A DNA stretch of 23,100 nt from positions 1 to 23,100 of IMG/VR virus record IMGVR_UViG_3300035688_000069. One strand, written 5' to 3'. Position numbers and translations under genes: made by a program. Shown here one piece after another: positions 1 through 6,821 of this stretch. The notes under the pieces were generated by a model. The model was not told the DNA's origin, made no database searches, and was given only the letters and a program-made list of their open reading frames with translations. Every line of letters begins with the position of its first letter. Position 1 is the stretch's first letter. Source of the stretch: a virus.

Positions 1-2
1 TA

Positions 3-182
3 CTTTCGAGAGAAAAGGTGGTTTCTGGCAAATTAGATGAAGAAGGAGAGTTTGAACATGCCAGAAGAATGATTTTTGAATGGCTAAGGCAAGAGGAGAA
101 CAGCATAGTGAAGGATATCATGCGGTTGGATCCCAGCCTTAAGGAAGACTACGTAAGGCGGATACTTAGAAAGATATCGTGA
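3..182 (+). CDS. 3' end of an unidentified protein gene (partial)
   Basis: A reading frame is open from the left edge and ends at TGA 180-182, giving the last 59 residues of a protein whose start lies outside the window. The tail is highly charged and probably helical (it ends VRRILRKIS), with alternating acidic and basic stretches such as EEGEFEHARRM. No motif is recognisable, so no function is assigned. It runs in the same direction as the ParA gene downstream, but 113 bases and a separate TATA box lie between them, so the two need not share a transcript. The evidence is an uninterrupted frame with plausible amino-acid composition and codon use. Confidence 0.55.
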   Translation, partial: LSREKVVSGKLDEEGEFEHARRMIFEWLRQEENSIVKDIMRLDPSLKEDYVRRILRKIS

Positions 183-187
183 CCTTC

Positions 188-198
188 GCGCGCGCTAA
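188..198 (+). repeat. GCGCGCGCTAA motif, copy 1 (possible partition site)
   Basis: This 11-base sequence is identical to 1946-1956 and differs by one base from 1866-1876. The three copies bracket the ParA gene and its partner and all lie in non-coding DNA. Copy 1 is about 100 bases before the parA start and upstream of its TATA box. ParA loci usually have centromere-like repeats next to them, so a parS-type or autoregulatory role is inferred; nothing shows it directly. Confidence 0.45.
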
Positions 199-258
199 AG
201 TCCTAAATCGCGAGGTTGACTCTTTCGTGAAGATATAACACCGCAAGGAACTGCAACC

Positions 259-272
259 GCTAAGTTTATACC
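259..272 (+). promoter_or_regulatory. Archaeal TATA box for the ParA gene
   Basis: TTTATA at 265-270, preceded by a purine-containing BRE-like stretch, is centred 28 bases before the ATG at 296. Archaeal transcription normally starts about 25 bases after the TATA centre, so the mRNA would begin at or just before the start codon. This predicts a leaderless message, consistent with the lack of any Shine-Dalgarno sequence before 296. Confidence 0.6.
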
Positions 273-295
273 ATTCGGTCGAAACCCTTCAACTT

Positions 296-1243
296 ATGAC
301 GAAACGCTTCAGTGTCATAAATTTCAAAGGTGGCGTAGGAAAGACTACTCTTGCTTTCCAAGTCGGTTGCAAGTTGTCTTCGATGAAGGACACCAGAGTG
401 TTGCTTTGCGATGTGGATCATCAAAGCAGTCTGTCGATTGTTTGCCTCGGCGGCAAGGCCTGGGACAAGGCAGTAGAAGAACGCAAGACGATCGACCAAA
501 TTTTTAGGAGTATGACTGGAAAGGGGTCAATGCCGGGAAGAGAAATCATACACCATCCAGGTGGAGATCTCGGCACTTATTATCCAAGACTCGATGTTGT
601 ACCGTCGGCACTTTCTCTAGATGAGACAGAGATCGACCTCACAGGTTCGACCGTTGGGAACGCTGTAGAGTCTGAATGGCGCAAGAGGACACTTATCTGC
701 GAGTGGTTGTCTCAGAACTCTGTAGACAGCCTCTATGATTACATTATATTCGATTGTCCTCCGGCGACCAAAATTGTCACGCAGAATGCTCTAGCTTCCT
801 CGCACGGTTATGTGGTACCGGCGATTCCAGATGCAGTGTCGATAAGAGGCACCCCTCACTTAACAAACCAAATGATGACCAAGATCGAAGACCAATTCAA
901 CACTCTGTCGGGATTTTTGAAGACCAAAGGAGAGAAAATAGTCCCAACGTTTGTTTCGTCGCGAAAATTCTTGGGGATCGTAATCTTTAGAATAAAACCA
1001 GCAGGATCCTACAGTGGGTGGACGAACGACGCAAATCAGCACCTTACAGGGCTACAGAAGTTGTATAGCGGCGGTGAAATTATCGAACCGATGATCAAGG
1101 AAGGAGTGGGTGTCAGCCAATCTTTGACTAGGAGACTTCCAGTATATCTGTTTCCCTCTGAGCAGAATATTGGCAAGCGAGGCTTTCCAAAGGCATTTTC
1201 GGAATTGACAGTGGAGATAAAAAAGAGGGTTGATGTAATATAG
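296..1243 (+). CDS. parA: ParA/MinD-family partition-type ATPase
   Basis: Predicted deviant-Walker ATPase of the ParA/Soj family, 315 aa, which would use ATP-dependent DNA binding to segregate a replicon. Visible motifs are the deviant Walker A FKGGVGKTTL (residues about 10-19), the A' region LLCDVDHQSS (about 37-46), and Walker B YIIFDCPP followed by the usual post-Walker-B NAL segment. The A' motif normally reads DxDPQ; here His replaces Pro. The ATG at 296 is supported by a TATA box at the leaderless distance. A small helical gene follows after 38 bases and is the natural candidate for the DNA-binding partner; three copies of a GC-rich motif flank the pair. No ParB with a recognisable ParB/Sulfiredoxin domain is present. 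Membership of the family is secure. A role in plasmid or virus maintenance, as opposed to host chromosome positioning, is inferred. Confidence 0.88.
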   Translation: MTKRFSVINFKGGVGKTTLAFQVGCKLSSMKDTRVLLCDVDHQSSLSIVCLGGKAWDKAVEERKTIDQIFRSMTGKGSMPGREIIHHPGGDLGTYYPRLDVVPSALSLDETEIDLTGSTVGNAVESEWRKRTLICEWLSQNSVDSLYDYIIFDCPPATKIVTQNALASSHGYVVPAIPDAVSIRGTPHLTNQMMTKIEDQFNTLSGFLKTKGEKIVPTFVSSRKFLGIVIFRIKPAGSYSGWTNDANQHLTGLQKLYSGGEIIEPMIKEGVGVSQSLTRRLPVYLFPSEQNIGKRGFPKAFSELTVEIKKRVDVI

Positions 1244-1281
1244 AGAAAGTTGACCTTTCAGGTGAATCGTCTGGCAAGAAT

Positions 1282-1722
1282 ATGAGCCGGAGAAAAGTTA
1301 GAGTGGCACACCTCCTTAAGATTTTGAAAGCAAACGAAACCTTTCTGAAAAGTCTCTCAGGTGGCCAGCGAGATTGGCAGAACTTGACATTGTTTATTGA
1401 CGCTCTCAAACCATACGGACGGCTAACTCTTGACGACTTGAGTTTAATCCTTCAAGAGACGACGAAGCGGAGCGAGGTTCACGCAAATTCGGAGAGAAGA
1501 GAATTCTTGAATAAGGCAGGCTTGTCACAACTCCGGGATCCTGGATTCAGGTTACTCCTTTCCCGCGAAGAGCTATCCGAACTGGCTCAGAGGGAGCTTG
1601 GAATATCTAAATGGAAGCTGATGAAAACGAGCAGGAAGGAGATGGAAAAGGTACTCCAAAATGCTCTTGAAAATGTCGAAACTCTTGATACGATTGCTAG
1701 ACGTGCATCATCAAAGGAATGA
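1282..1722 (+). CDS. Small helical protein next to ParA (possible partition partner)
   Basis: Encodes 146 aa with no family I recognise. It is basic at the N-terminus (SRRKVRVAH), almost entirely predicted helix, and rich in Leu, Lys and Glu. A segment around residues 95-130 (LSREELSELAQRELGIS onward) has the spacing of a helix-turn-helix. It follows the ParA gene by 38 bases in the same orientation, so co-transcription is likely; the RBS before the ATG is weak. In archaeal and plasmid par loci the gene after parA often encodes the centromere-binding protein, usually poorly conserved, and that is the role inferred here. A transcriptional regulator is the alternative. Confidence 0.6.
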   Translation: MSRRKVRVAHLLKILKANETFLKSLSGGQRDWQNLTLFIDALKPYGRLTLDDLSLILQETTKRSEVHANSERREFLNKAGLSQLRDPGFRLLLSREELSELAQRELGISKWKLMKTSRKEMEKVLQNALENVETLDTIARRASSKE

Positions 1723-1865
1723 CAAAATGTCAGCGTTCTGCGTCTTCGAAAGGGCCCAATCAAAAATCCCGGCGGCCACACCATTATTTCGCTAAAATCA
1801 TTTTGCACAGCTATTGCGGCTCTTCAAACTCTACCCGTTTGTTAGGGCACGAGATCTGTCAGCGA

Positions 1866-1876
1866 GCGCGTGCTAA
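1866..1876 (+). repeat. GCGCGTGCTAA, one-mismatch copy of the par-flanking motif
   Basis: This copy differs from the other two only at the sixth base (C to T). It lies 143 bases after the small ParA-linked gene and 70 bases before the third copy, in a non-coding stretch (1723-1970) where no convincing gene was found. Confidence 0.4.
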
Positions 1877-1945
1877 TGAAATTATTGTTGGATATGCTGT
1901 GTATTATTATACGAAACCATAGTTCGTACATGAATTGCCACTAAA

Positions 1946-1956
1946 GCGCGCGCTAA
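1946..1956 (+). repeat. GCGCGCGCTAA motif, exact second copy
   Basis: Exact 11-base match to 188-198, in the same orientation, 1.76 kb away on the other side of the ParA gene pair. With its left flank (CTAAAGCGCGCGCTAAG) it is a near-palindrome, which suits binding of a dimeric protein. Confidence 0.45.
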
Positions 1957-1970
1957 GAAGCTAGAATAAG

Positions 1971-2225
1971 TCAGGTTTCGGGACGAGCTTCTAAAGCGGT
2001 CTTGTAAGACGGACTTTCTGCGTGTTGAACTGCTTTCTGCGGTGTGAGAGTGATGACGATACAGCCTTTCTCTGCAGCTACGCTCACGACAAAATCTTGA
2101 TTGAGGAACGGCTTAATCAATTCGTGATATTTTCTGGGAATGTGCAGAGAGACACGTTCATACTCGTACACGCGCTTGCTGTTCAGGTACCGCTTCCTAG
2201 AAACTCTGCGCTGAATTCTAACCAA
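1971..2225 (-). CDS. Small AbrB-like putative DNA-binding protein
   Basis: About 84 aa. The central segment (VSLHIPRKYHELIKPFL, then VVSVAAEKGCIVITLTP) follows the pattern of an AbrB/SpoVT-type swapped-hairpin domain: a strand, an IP-(K/R) turn, a helix, then two strands. A strongly basic N-terminus (RIQRRVSRKRY) precedes it. Such proteins are usually antitoxins or small regulators. I place the start at TTG 2225 because GGAGG lies 10 bases upstream of it and a TATA box puts the transcript start near 2246. A longer TTG start at 2246 would be leaderless. No toxin gene sits beside it. The family assignment is tentative. Confidence 0.5.
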   Translation of the reverse strand: MVRIQRRVSRKRYLNSKRVYEYERVSLHIPRKYHELIKPFLNQDFVVSVAAEKGCIVITLTPQKAVQHAESPSYKTALEARPET

Positions 2226-2267
2226 TTCTGGACAGCCTCCGTGCAAAAACTGTGATTTGTCTTTAAC

Positions 2268-2275
2268 TTTATAAA
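2268..2275 (-). promoter_or_regulatory. TATA box for the AbrB-like gene
   Basis: TTTATAAA is a near-perfect archaeal TATA element (self-complementary, so readable on both strands). On the minus strand its centre is about 25 bases before 2246, giving a short leader that contains GGAGG before the TTG at 2225. Confidence 0.5.
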
Positions 2276-2359
2276 AGTCAGCTGCTGGAACGACACTCTC
2301 GCCTAGTGGAGAGATGAGTTAAAGTGGCGCCTACTACGATAACTGGTTTCGCTGAAAAG

Positions 2360-2388
2360 TGCGGAGGGTAGGATTTGCACCTGCCACC
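2360..2388 (-). other. Degenerate tRNA 3'-end-like fragment
   Basis: On the minus strand this reads as the T-arm and acceptor 3' strand of a tRNA: a 5-base stem, the loop TGCAAAT, the return stem CCTAC, then CCTCCGC and A. Two features are wrong for a functional tRNA. The loop has G where the invariant second T belongs, and the T stem has a C-A mismatch. No D-arm or matching 5' acceptor strand GCGGAGG is found upstream. It may be an attachment-site remnant or a decayed tRNA. The rest of the 340-base gap (2226-2564) holds only the TATA box above, a weak TATA-like TGTATAAT at 2525-2532 and the methyltransferase ribosome site. Confidence 0.35.
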
Positions 2389-2550
2389 CCATGGAGATAT
2401 CACCCGCAACTCCCCTTTTTTCTTTTTGTGCGTTAATCAGAGGCCACATAGTAACTTGACTGCAGGATTTGGCAAGCATATTATTTTTCATTTGCAGAAT
2501 AGCTTAAGAACTGTTATTAGATTATGTATAATACTGAATAGAAGCAAGAA

Positions 2551-2555
2551 GGAGG
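2551..2555 (+). promoter_or_regulatory. GGAGG ribosome binding site deciding a TTG start
   Basis: GGAGG lies nine bases before TTG 2565 of the methyltransferase gene. The only nearby ATG (2570) is in another frame, so this site fixes the TTG as the start. Confidence 0.65.
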
Positions 2556-2564
2556 CTTTCAATT

Positions 2565-3446
2565 TTGCCATGGAAAGGTTCAACCTCGCATAAACTGATA
2601 ATCGGCGACAGTAGAAGTATGCATGAAGTTCAAGAAGAAACTGTCCATCTAGTTGTTACTTCTCCTCCTTATTGGCAGTTGAAAGATTATGGAACAGAAA
2701 AACAAATTGGACAATCAAACGGGTCATACGAGGACTATCTCAAGATGCTGTCAGAGGTTTTCAACGAATGTGTTCGAGTTCTCGGACCTGATGGAAAGTT
2801 GTGCATAAACATTATGCCGATTTTCCTAACTGGCAAGAGTTCAAAATTCGGAAGGCGTGTGACTAGGACAGTCCTTTCTGATTTGGAGCCCATGATGGAG
2901 CAAACTGGAAAAATGTATTTCCATTCATTGTATATATGGGACAAAAGAAAGATAACGCGGTTTAGTTCGTATGGCTCATATCCATATCCAACCAATGTGT
3001 TCTCCACCTTTCCGTATGAATGGATAATCGTCTTTGCAAAGGGTGGCAAAAGGCAGCCGGTTAGTGAAGAGATTAAGGAATTATCTAGGATTGCACATGA
3101 AGAATGGGAAGAATGGTGCGTGAACAGCATTTGGGAAATGCAGCCTGCGTCGGCGAAGAGAGAAGAGCACCCTGCACCTTTCCCTGAAGAGTTACCACGA
3201 AGGATAATCAAGCTTTATTCTTTCGTTGGCGACACCGTTCTTGACCCATTTCTCGGGAGCGGCACCACGATGAAGGTAGCTAGAGATCTGGGGAGGAATT
3301 CCATAGGGTATGAAATTAACCCCGCCTATTTGCCAATAATCAAGCGCAAGGTTCAATGGGGAAAGCAATTCTTGCACCCATCTGCAGGTGAGTTGAAATA
3401 TTCCCTACTGATCGAGGATGAAAGCACGGGGAAGATAGTCGCATGA
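2565..3446 (+). CDS. Beta-class DNA methyltransferase (SPPYW type, probably N4-cytosine)
   Basis: Predicted AdoMet-dependent DNA methyltransferase of the N4/N6 family (PF01555 type), 293 aa. The catalytic motif IV, TSPPYW (residues 32-37), comes before the AdoMet-binding motif I, DPFLGSGTT (227-235), which is the beta-class order. SPPYW, as opposed to DPPY or NPPY, suggests N4-cytosine methylation. The region between motifs (about 85-210) would hold the target-recognition part. The start is TTG 2565, preceded by GGAGG. The stop overlaps the next gene by four bases (ATGA), so it is coupled to the ferredoxin-nuclease gene, the usual arrangement for a protective methylase and its cognate endonuclease. 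The family is secure; the modified base and target site are unknown. Confidence 0.88.
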   Translation: MPWKGSTSHKLIIGDSRSMHEVQEETVHLVVTSPPYWQLKDYGTEKQIGQSNGSYEDYLKMLSEVFNECVRVLGPDGKLCINIMPIFLTGKSSKFGRRVTRTVLSDLEPMMEQTGKMYFHSLYIWDKRKITRFSSYGSYPYPTNVFSTFPYEWIIVFAKGGKRQPVSEEIKELSRIAHEEWEEWCVNSIWEMQPASAKREEHPAPFPEELPRRIIKLYSFVGDTVLDPFLGSGTTMKVARDLGRNSIGYEINPAYLPIIKRKVQWGKQFLHPSAGELKYSLLIEDESTGKIVA

Positions 3447-4681
3447 ACTTGCGATTGGATATCGATCTGATTGAATGCAGAAAACTGCGTGCAAAAGGGA
3501 TCTGTGTTAGGGATCCAAAAAGCGGAAGACATCCTTGTCAAGAGGCATGCCGAGAAAGTGGAGTCAGTCTTATAACAGAGACTAAGGGAGGAGACCCATA
3601 CGCTTGCATGCAATGCAAATATGACCCGCCCAATTTGTCACCACCTTGTATGTTCACTGAAAGAAGGACAAATGCTTCTTTCGAAAGCTTATTGAATGGT
3701 AAGCCTACAGGCATAACAGAGACAGCACAGACATGTCCAGTCGACGCAATCAAGATTGGAGACAGAGGGATTTGGATAGAGGAGAAGCAATGCGTTGGAT
3801 GCTTATTATGTGCTGCAACTTGTCCGATTTCAGCTATTACTCTGGATCAGAGTTTAAGAGCACACCTTCTGTCACCACATAAGTCAAGAGAGGCTGGTAA
3901 TCGCGCTTGTCCATGGAGCGCAATGAGTTTCAAGGAAACATCGAATGATTCAGTCAGGTTCCAGGAACTGCAAGATGAGAAGGGCGGTATTTGTTACCAA
4001 GAGACTGAACTCACTAAGTATCTCAAAGAATTGAGTTTTGAGAAGTGCACCCATCCCACTCTCAGTTACGTCAATCATTCCCGGGCGTACACAACAAATT
4101 TTGAAGAATTCTCAAAAAGTGATGAAGTAACCAAGCTTACTCCTTGGATAGGAGAAGCTCTTGTGAGGATTTCCGGCGGCACGCCTGTAAGCGCTTATGA
4201 AGCTAGATTGCCCAACAAGCCAGGGATGCGATATCCCCGTTTGGATTTCAGTATCATTGACAAAGAAGCAATTCTCGTCATCGAGAGCAAACGGGATGAG
4301 GTCTCAGCTAGAGCAGGAATAGTAGACCAGATAAGGAAAAAATACCGCGAAGAAATCAGGACCGTGCTTAGCAAAAGGCTGATTCAAAAGTGGAATATCT
4401 TGCTCGCGGTAGGAGGGCATGATAGGGACTTGTCCAGAAGCAATTATCTGCTTTCAATTCTAGGCACTAATGGAATTCAGATGATAAGTGCCTCATTTAT
4501 TTGGTCCTTGCTTGCTTACAACTTATTTTCAGGGAAACTGTTTCCTTGGAGCAACGTTATCCCGCGTGTTTTTTCAAACAGGAAGGCCGTAGCGCTATTG
4601 GCAAGTGGCGTCGTGGTGGAATATGAACCAAATCAGTTTGAACTCATTCCATTTGCGAAATTTCTGGGAGGTCTACGCTAA
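3443..4681 (+). CDS. Polyferredoxin-PD-(D/E)XK nuclease fusion, putative restriction subunit
   Basis: 412 aa with two parts. Residues about 50-165 form a dicluster 4Fe-4S ferredoxin like those in DmsB/HycB proteins: C55-x2-C58, C69, then TCPVDAI (C98), then C117-x2-C120-x2-C123-x3-C127-P, and a further ACPWSAM (C156). Extra cysteines at 12, 21, 32 and 36 could serve another cluster. Residues about 230-310 look like a PD-(D/E)XK nuclease core: D268 in RLDFSII, E281-S-K283 in VIESKRDE, and a following helix DQIRKKYRE resembling a QxxxY-type motif. The C-terminal 110 residues are shared with the protein at 5868-6821. Coupled by ATGA to a DNA methyltransferase, it is best read as a restriction nuclease that carries iron-sulfur clusters. 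Ferredoxin is certain, nuclease likely, restriction role inferred. The clusters could be structural, DNA-sensing or redox-gating. Confidence 0.78.
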   Translation: MNLRLDIDLIECRKLRAKGICVRDPKSGRHPCQEACRESGVSLITETKGGDPYACMQCKYDPPNLSPPCMFTERRTNASFESLLNGKPTGITETAQTCPVDAIKIGDRGIWIEEKQCVGCLLCAATCPISAITLDQSLRAHLLSPHKSREAGNRACPWSAMSFKETSNDSVRFQELQDEKGGICYQETELTKYLKELSFEKCTHPTLSYVNHSRAYTTNFEEFSKSDEVTKLTPWIGEALVRISGGTPVSAYEARLPNKPGMRYPRLDFSIIDKEAILVIESKRDEVSARAGIVDQIRKKYREEIRTVLSKRLIQKWNILLAVGGHDRDLSRSNYLLSILGTNGIQMISASFIWSLLAYNLFSGKLFPWSNVIPRVFSNRKAVALLASGVVVEYEPNQFELIPFAKFLGGLR

Positions 4682-5871
4682 TGCCGCCATTGCTCAATCG
4701 AGTTCCTACTGGACGGCTAATCTGTTTACATGCACTTTTACAACATCTAGTCGATAGGTATGGAAGAAACAAGTTCTCGCTTCGGGAAGCCCAGTACGAT
4801 GCAAGTTCAGATAAGACAATCTTTGACACTTGCACGCTTCTTGTAGACAGAGGTGCTTCACGGACAAAAGTCTGCCCTTTCCTCAAAAACCCACTAAGCG
4901 CTGCAAAATGCTATCTGACACAGAGTTTGGCCCGCGATACACTAAAACAAAAGTCAGTAGGGGATGCAGTCAATGCTTTAGAAGCCCTTGGACTTGTAGA
5001 TCGCATAAACGGCGAGTTTGCAGTCAACGAGGAAGGGTCAAAAATCGCTTCGTTGAACTACTATACGAAAGAATGGTTGGCTAGTATGAGGAAATGTGCC
5101 GTGTGTTACGGTCTGTTTCTAGGCTTCCTTTATATCGCAAAAAACCTTTCCACGGGAGGAGTCTTCCTAAGGAAAAAAGTAAAGCCTAGGCTAGCCTTTC
5201 CAGAAACAGGAGACACTTATCCTGATATTCTCGGCAACAGACTCAGGGTTTCAAGCGGTTGTGAGCTCGACACTATGACAAGGACAACTTCGTTGTTGAT
5301 AAAATGGGGTGTGAGTTTAGGGTACATCTCCGAGATCGGATCTTCGATACCGTCAGACTTGTCGCATGTCCAGACATTAGAAATCGTGAAAGAAAAGAAC
5401 ACACATCAGCAGTTCAACATTCATTTTTCGGAGGAAGAGCTTGCAAATGCAAGAGTGGAAAGACCGATACACTATCCATTCCTGACTCCAGATCCAGCTG
5501 CTCGTCGCGATTTGTCAGCCCCTGAAAGGAATGTGTCTATGCTTATGAGCCACAAGATCATAAACAGACGATATGCGTTAATCTACTCTCTTGGAGTAGC
5601 TGCGGAAAAGGGCTGCTGCCTTGACTTCCTAGAATTCAAAAACATAATCAAGAATCACAGTAACTTCATAGTTGATAGTTCCAACGTTGAAAACGCTATG
5701 AATCTGGAATTGAACACCGCAATCATTGCGGGGATACCATGGAAAACGGAAACGGAGCCGCACTTGATAAGGCCCCTAGTCAAAATCGACCTTTCTTATC
5801 TATCGAAGGGGGCGCCTCAGAATGTTGTGACTGAAGTCCTAGACATCACAAAGAGCGACATTTACAAGTGA
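4681..5871 (+). CDS. Unknown winged-helix-like protein between the two ferredoxin subunits
   Basis: 396 aa; no family recognised. Residues about 85-125 (SVGDAVNALEALGLV followed by a short hairpin and EEGSKIA) have the shape of a winged helix, so DNA binding is plausible. An N-terminal helical region precedes it. Cysteines at 51, 65 (in KVCPF), 77, 139 and 142 (CAVC) could bind zinc or another Fe-S cluster, as in other nucleic-acid enzymes, but the spacing matches no motif I know. The C-terminal third (from about 285) is helical with a CC pair at 312-313. It starts one base inside the previous stop (TAATG) and its stop overlaps the next start, so all three proteins should be made together. 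A target-recognition or assembly subunit of the system is the inferred role. Confidence 0.7.
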   Translation: MPPLLNRVPTGRLICLHALLQHLVDRYGRNKFSLREAQYDASSDKTIFDTCTLLVDRGASRTKVCPFLKNPLSAAKCYLTQSLARDTLKQKSVGDAVNALEALGLVDRINGEFAVNEEGSKIASLNYYTKEWLASMRKCAVCYGLFLGFLYIAKNLSTGGVFLRKKVKPRLAFPETGDTYPDILGNRLRVSSGCELDTMTRTTSLLIKWGVSLGYISEIGSSIPSDLSHVQTLEIVKEKNTHQQFNIHFSEEELANARVERPIHYPFLTPDPAARRDLSAPERNVSMLMSHKIINRRYALIYSLGVAAEKGCCLDFLEFKNIIKNHSNFIVDSSNVENAMNLELNTAIIAGIPWKTETEPHLIRPLVKIDLSYLSKGAPQNVVTEVLDITKSDIYK

Positions 5872-6821
5872 TGTCTATGAGCTGCTTAGACCCACACCCT
5901 TTTTGTGCTCATTACCAGCGGATTGAAAGAATCTGGTTCACCGACTTTCTTCGAGGAAAAGTCACAAAGGTCTGGGGTTCCCTTTGCCCCTCAGACGCAA
6001 TATCGCTGATAAAAGGGATGCAAATAAGAAAGGATTCATGTGTTTCGTGTCTTCTGTGTTCAGCTTTTTGTCCCAACAATTCAATAGCGTTTGACGTGAA
6101 CTTGAGGGCATACATTGTAGAACCACTCGAAGGAAAAGGTTGTCTGGCGGCATTTCTCGAATCAATAGGAAAGAAGAACGTAAAAACATCAAGTCTTCTG
6201 CGTGGAACGGCAACGAGTGTAATTGAGGATATAAAGAATCGTAACATGCTTTCGCTTGTGACACTCCTCGAGACTTTCACAGAATATATGGCTGATAATT
6301 TTGATGCCTTGACACAATGGGCAGGCAATGCATTCCGTTACATCACAGCGGACCAAGATGGCAAGGTGAGCTACAATGTCAAGATTGAAGGGGCGAAACG
6401 GGAAATAAGACTAGAAATATGCCACTTGACTAATGGAGCTCTTTCGCTCTGCAAATGCGATAATAGAACAAGTTTTGAGTTCATTGACAGATTTATGATT
6501 GGAAGAGACCGGGCAAGAATGGCGGCAGATGCCTTGGGATTCAGAAACCCCATTTTTGGATGTTACGTTGTGGGTGAAGGTGAGCCGAGTTACTTCGATG
6601 TCTCGAGAGGGATGGAGCCCCTAATTGAGGACAGACTCAGAGAGTATGACCTTCTGATGATTTCTTCTACTGCACTTTGGTTTCTGGTTGCTCAGAAGCT
6701 CTTTCTAAATAAAAGAATTCTCTGGACAAGGCTGCTTAAAGAATTGGCAAAGGCCAACAAGAACTATCTGGTCATTTTGGACAATGAATGCGTTCAGATT
6801 ATGCAGAGAAATATTGTATAA
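5868..6821 (+). CDS. Ferredoxin protein, paralogue of the nuclease with a lost active site
   Basis: 317 aa, homologous along its length to the protein at 3443-4681. Shared blocks include CPSDAI (C40), C58-x2-C61-x2-C64-x3-C68-P, the motif after it (FDVNLRAYIVEP against LDQSLRAHLLSP), LTQWAGNAFRYI against LTPWIGEALVRI, and LLMISSTALWFLVAQKLF against IQMISASFIWSLLAYNLF. Ligands for one full 4Fe-4S cluster remain (C58, C61, C64 and C40). The first-cluster cysteines are mostly gone. At the nuclease site, aligned D, E and K become E183, K196 and D198 (RLEICHL, LCKCDN), so it should be catalytically dead. The start is GTG 5868 or ATG 5871, coupled to the previous gene. It likely pairs with the active subunit as a structural, DNA-binding or regulatory half. 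Confidence 0.75.
   Translation: MMSMSCLDPHPFCAHYQRIERIWFTDFLRGKVTKVWGSLCPSDAISLIKGMQIRKDSCVSCLLCSAFCPNNSIAFDVNLRAYIVEPLEGKGCLAAFLESIGKKNVKTSSLLRGTATSVIEDIKNRNMLSLVTLLETFTEYMADNFDALTQWAGNAFRYITADQDGKVSYNVKIEGAKREIRLEICHLTNGALSLCKCDNRTSFEFIDRFMIGRDRARMAADALGFRNPIFGCYVVGEGEPSYFDVSRGMEPLIEDRLREYDLLMISSTALWFLVAQKLFLNKRILWTRLLKELAKANKNYLVILDNECVQIMQRNIV

Noticed and set aside
1719-1922. A 67-codon frame starting at an ATGA overlap with the ParA-linked gene
   Set aside because: The overlap looks like coupling, but the translation (many Ser, Arg, His and Tyr, no regular helix or strand pattern) does not look like a protein, and it spans one of the GC-rich motif copies.
2303-2491. A 62-codon minus-strand frame between the AbrB-like and methyltransferase genes
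   Set aside because: Part of it (WQVQILPSAL) is the translation typical of a tRNA 3' end, so it is explained by the tRNA-like fragment.
2735-3211. A 158-codon minus-strand frame inside the methyltransferase gene
   Set aside because: It lies opposite a well-supported gene with clear catalytic motifs and has no recognisable protein character.
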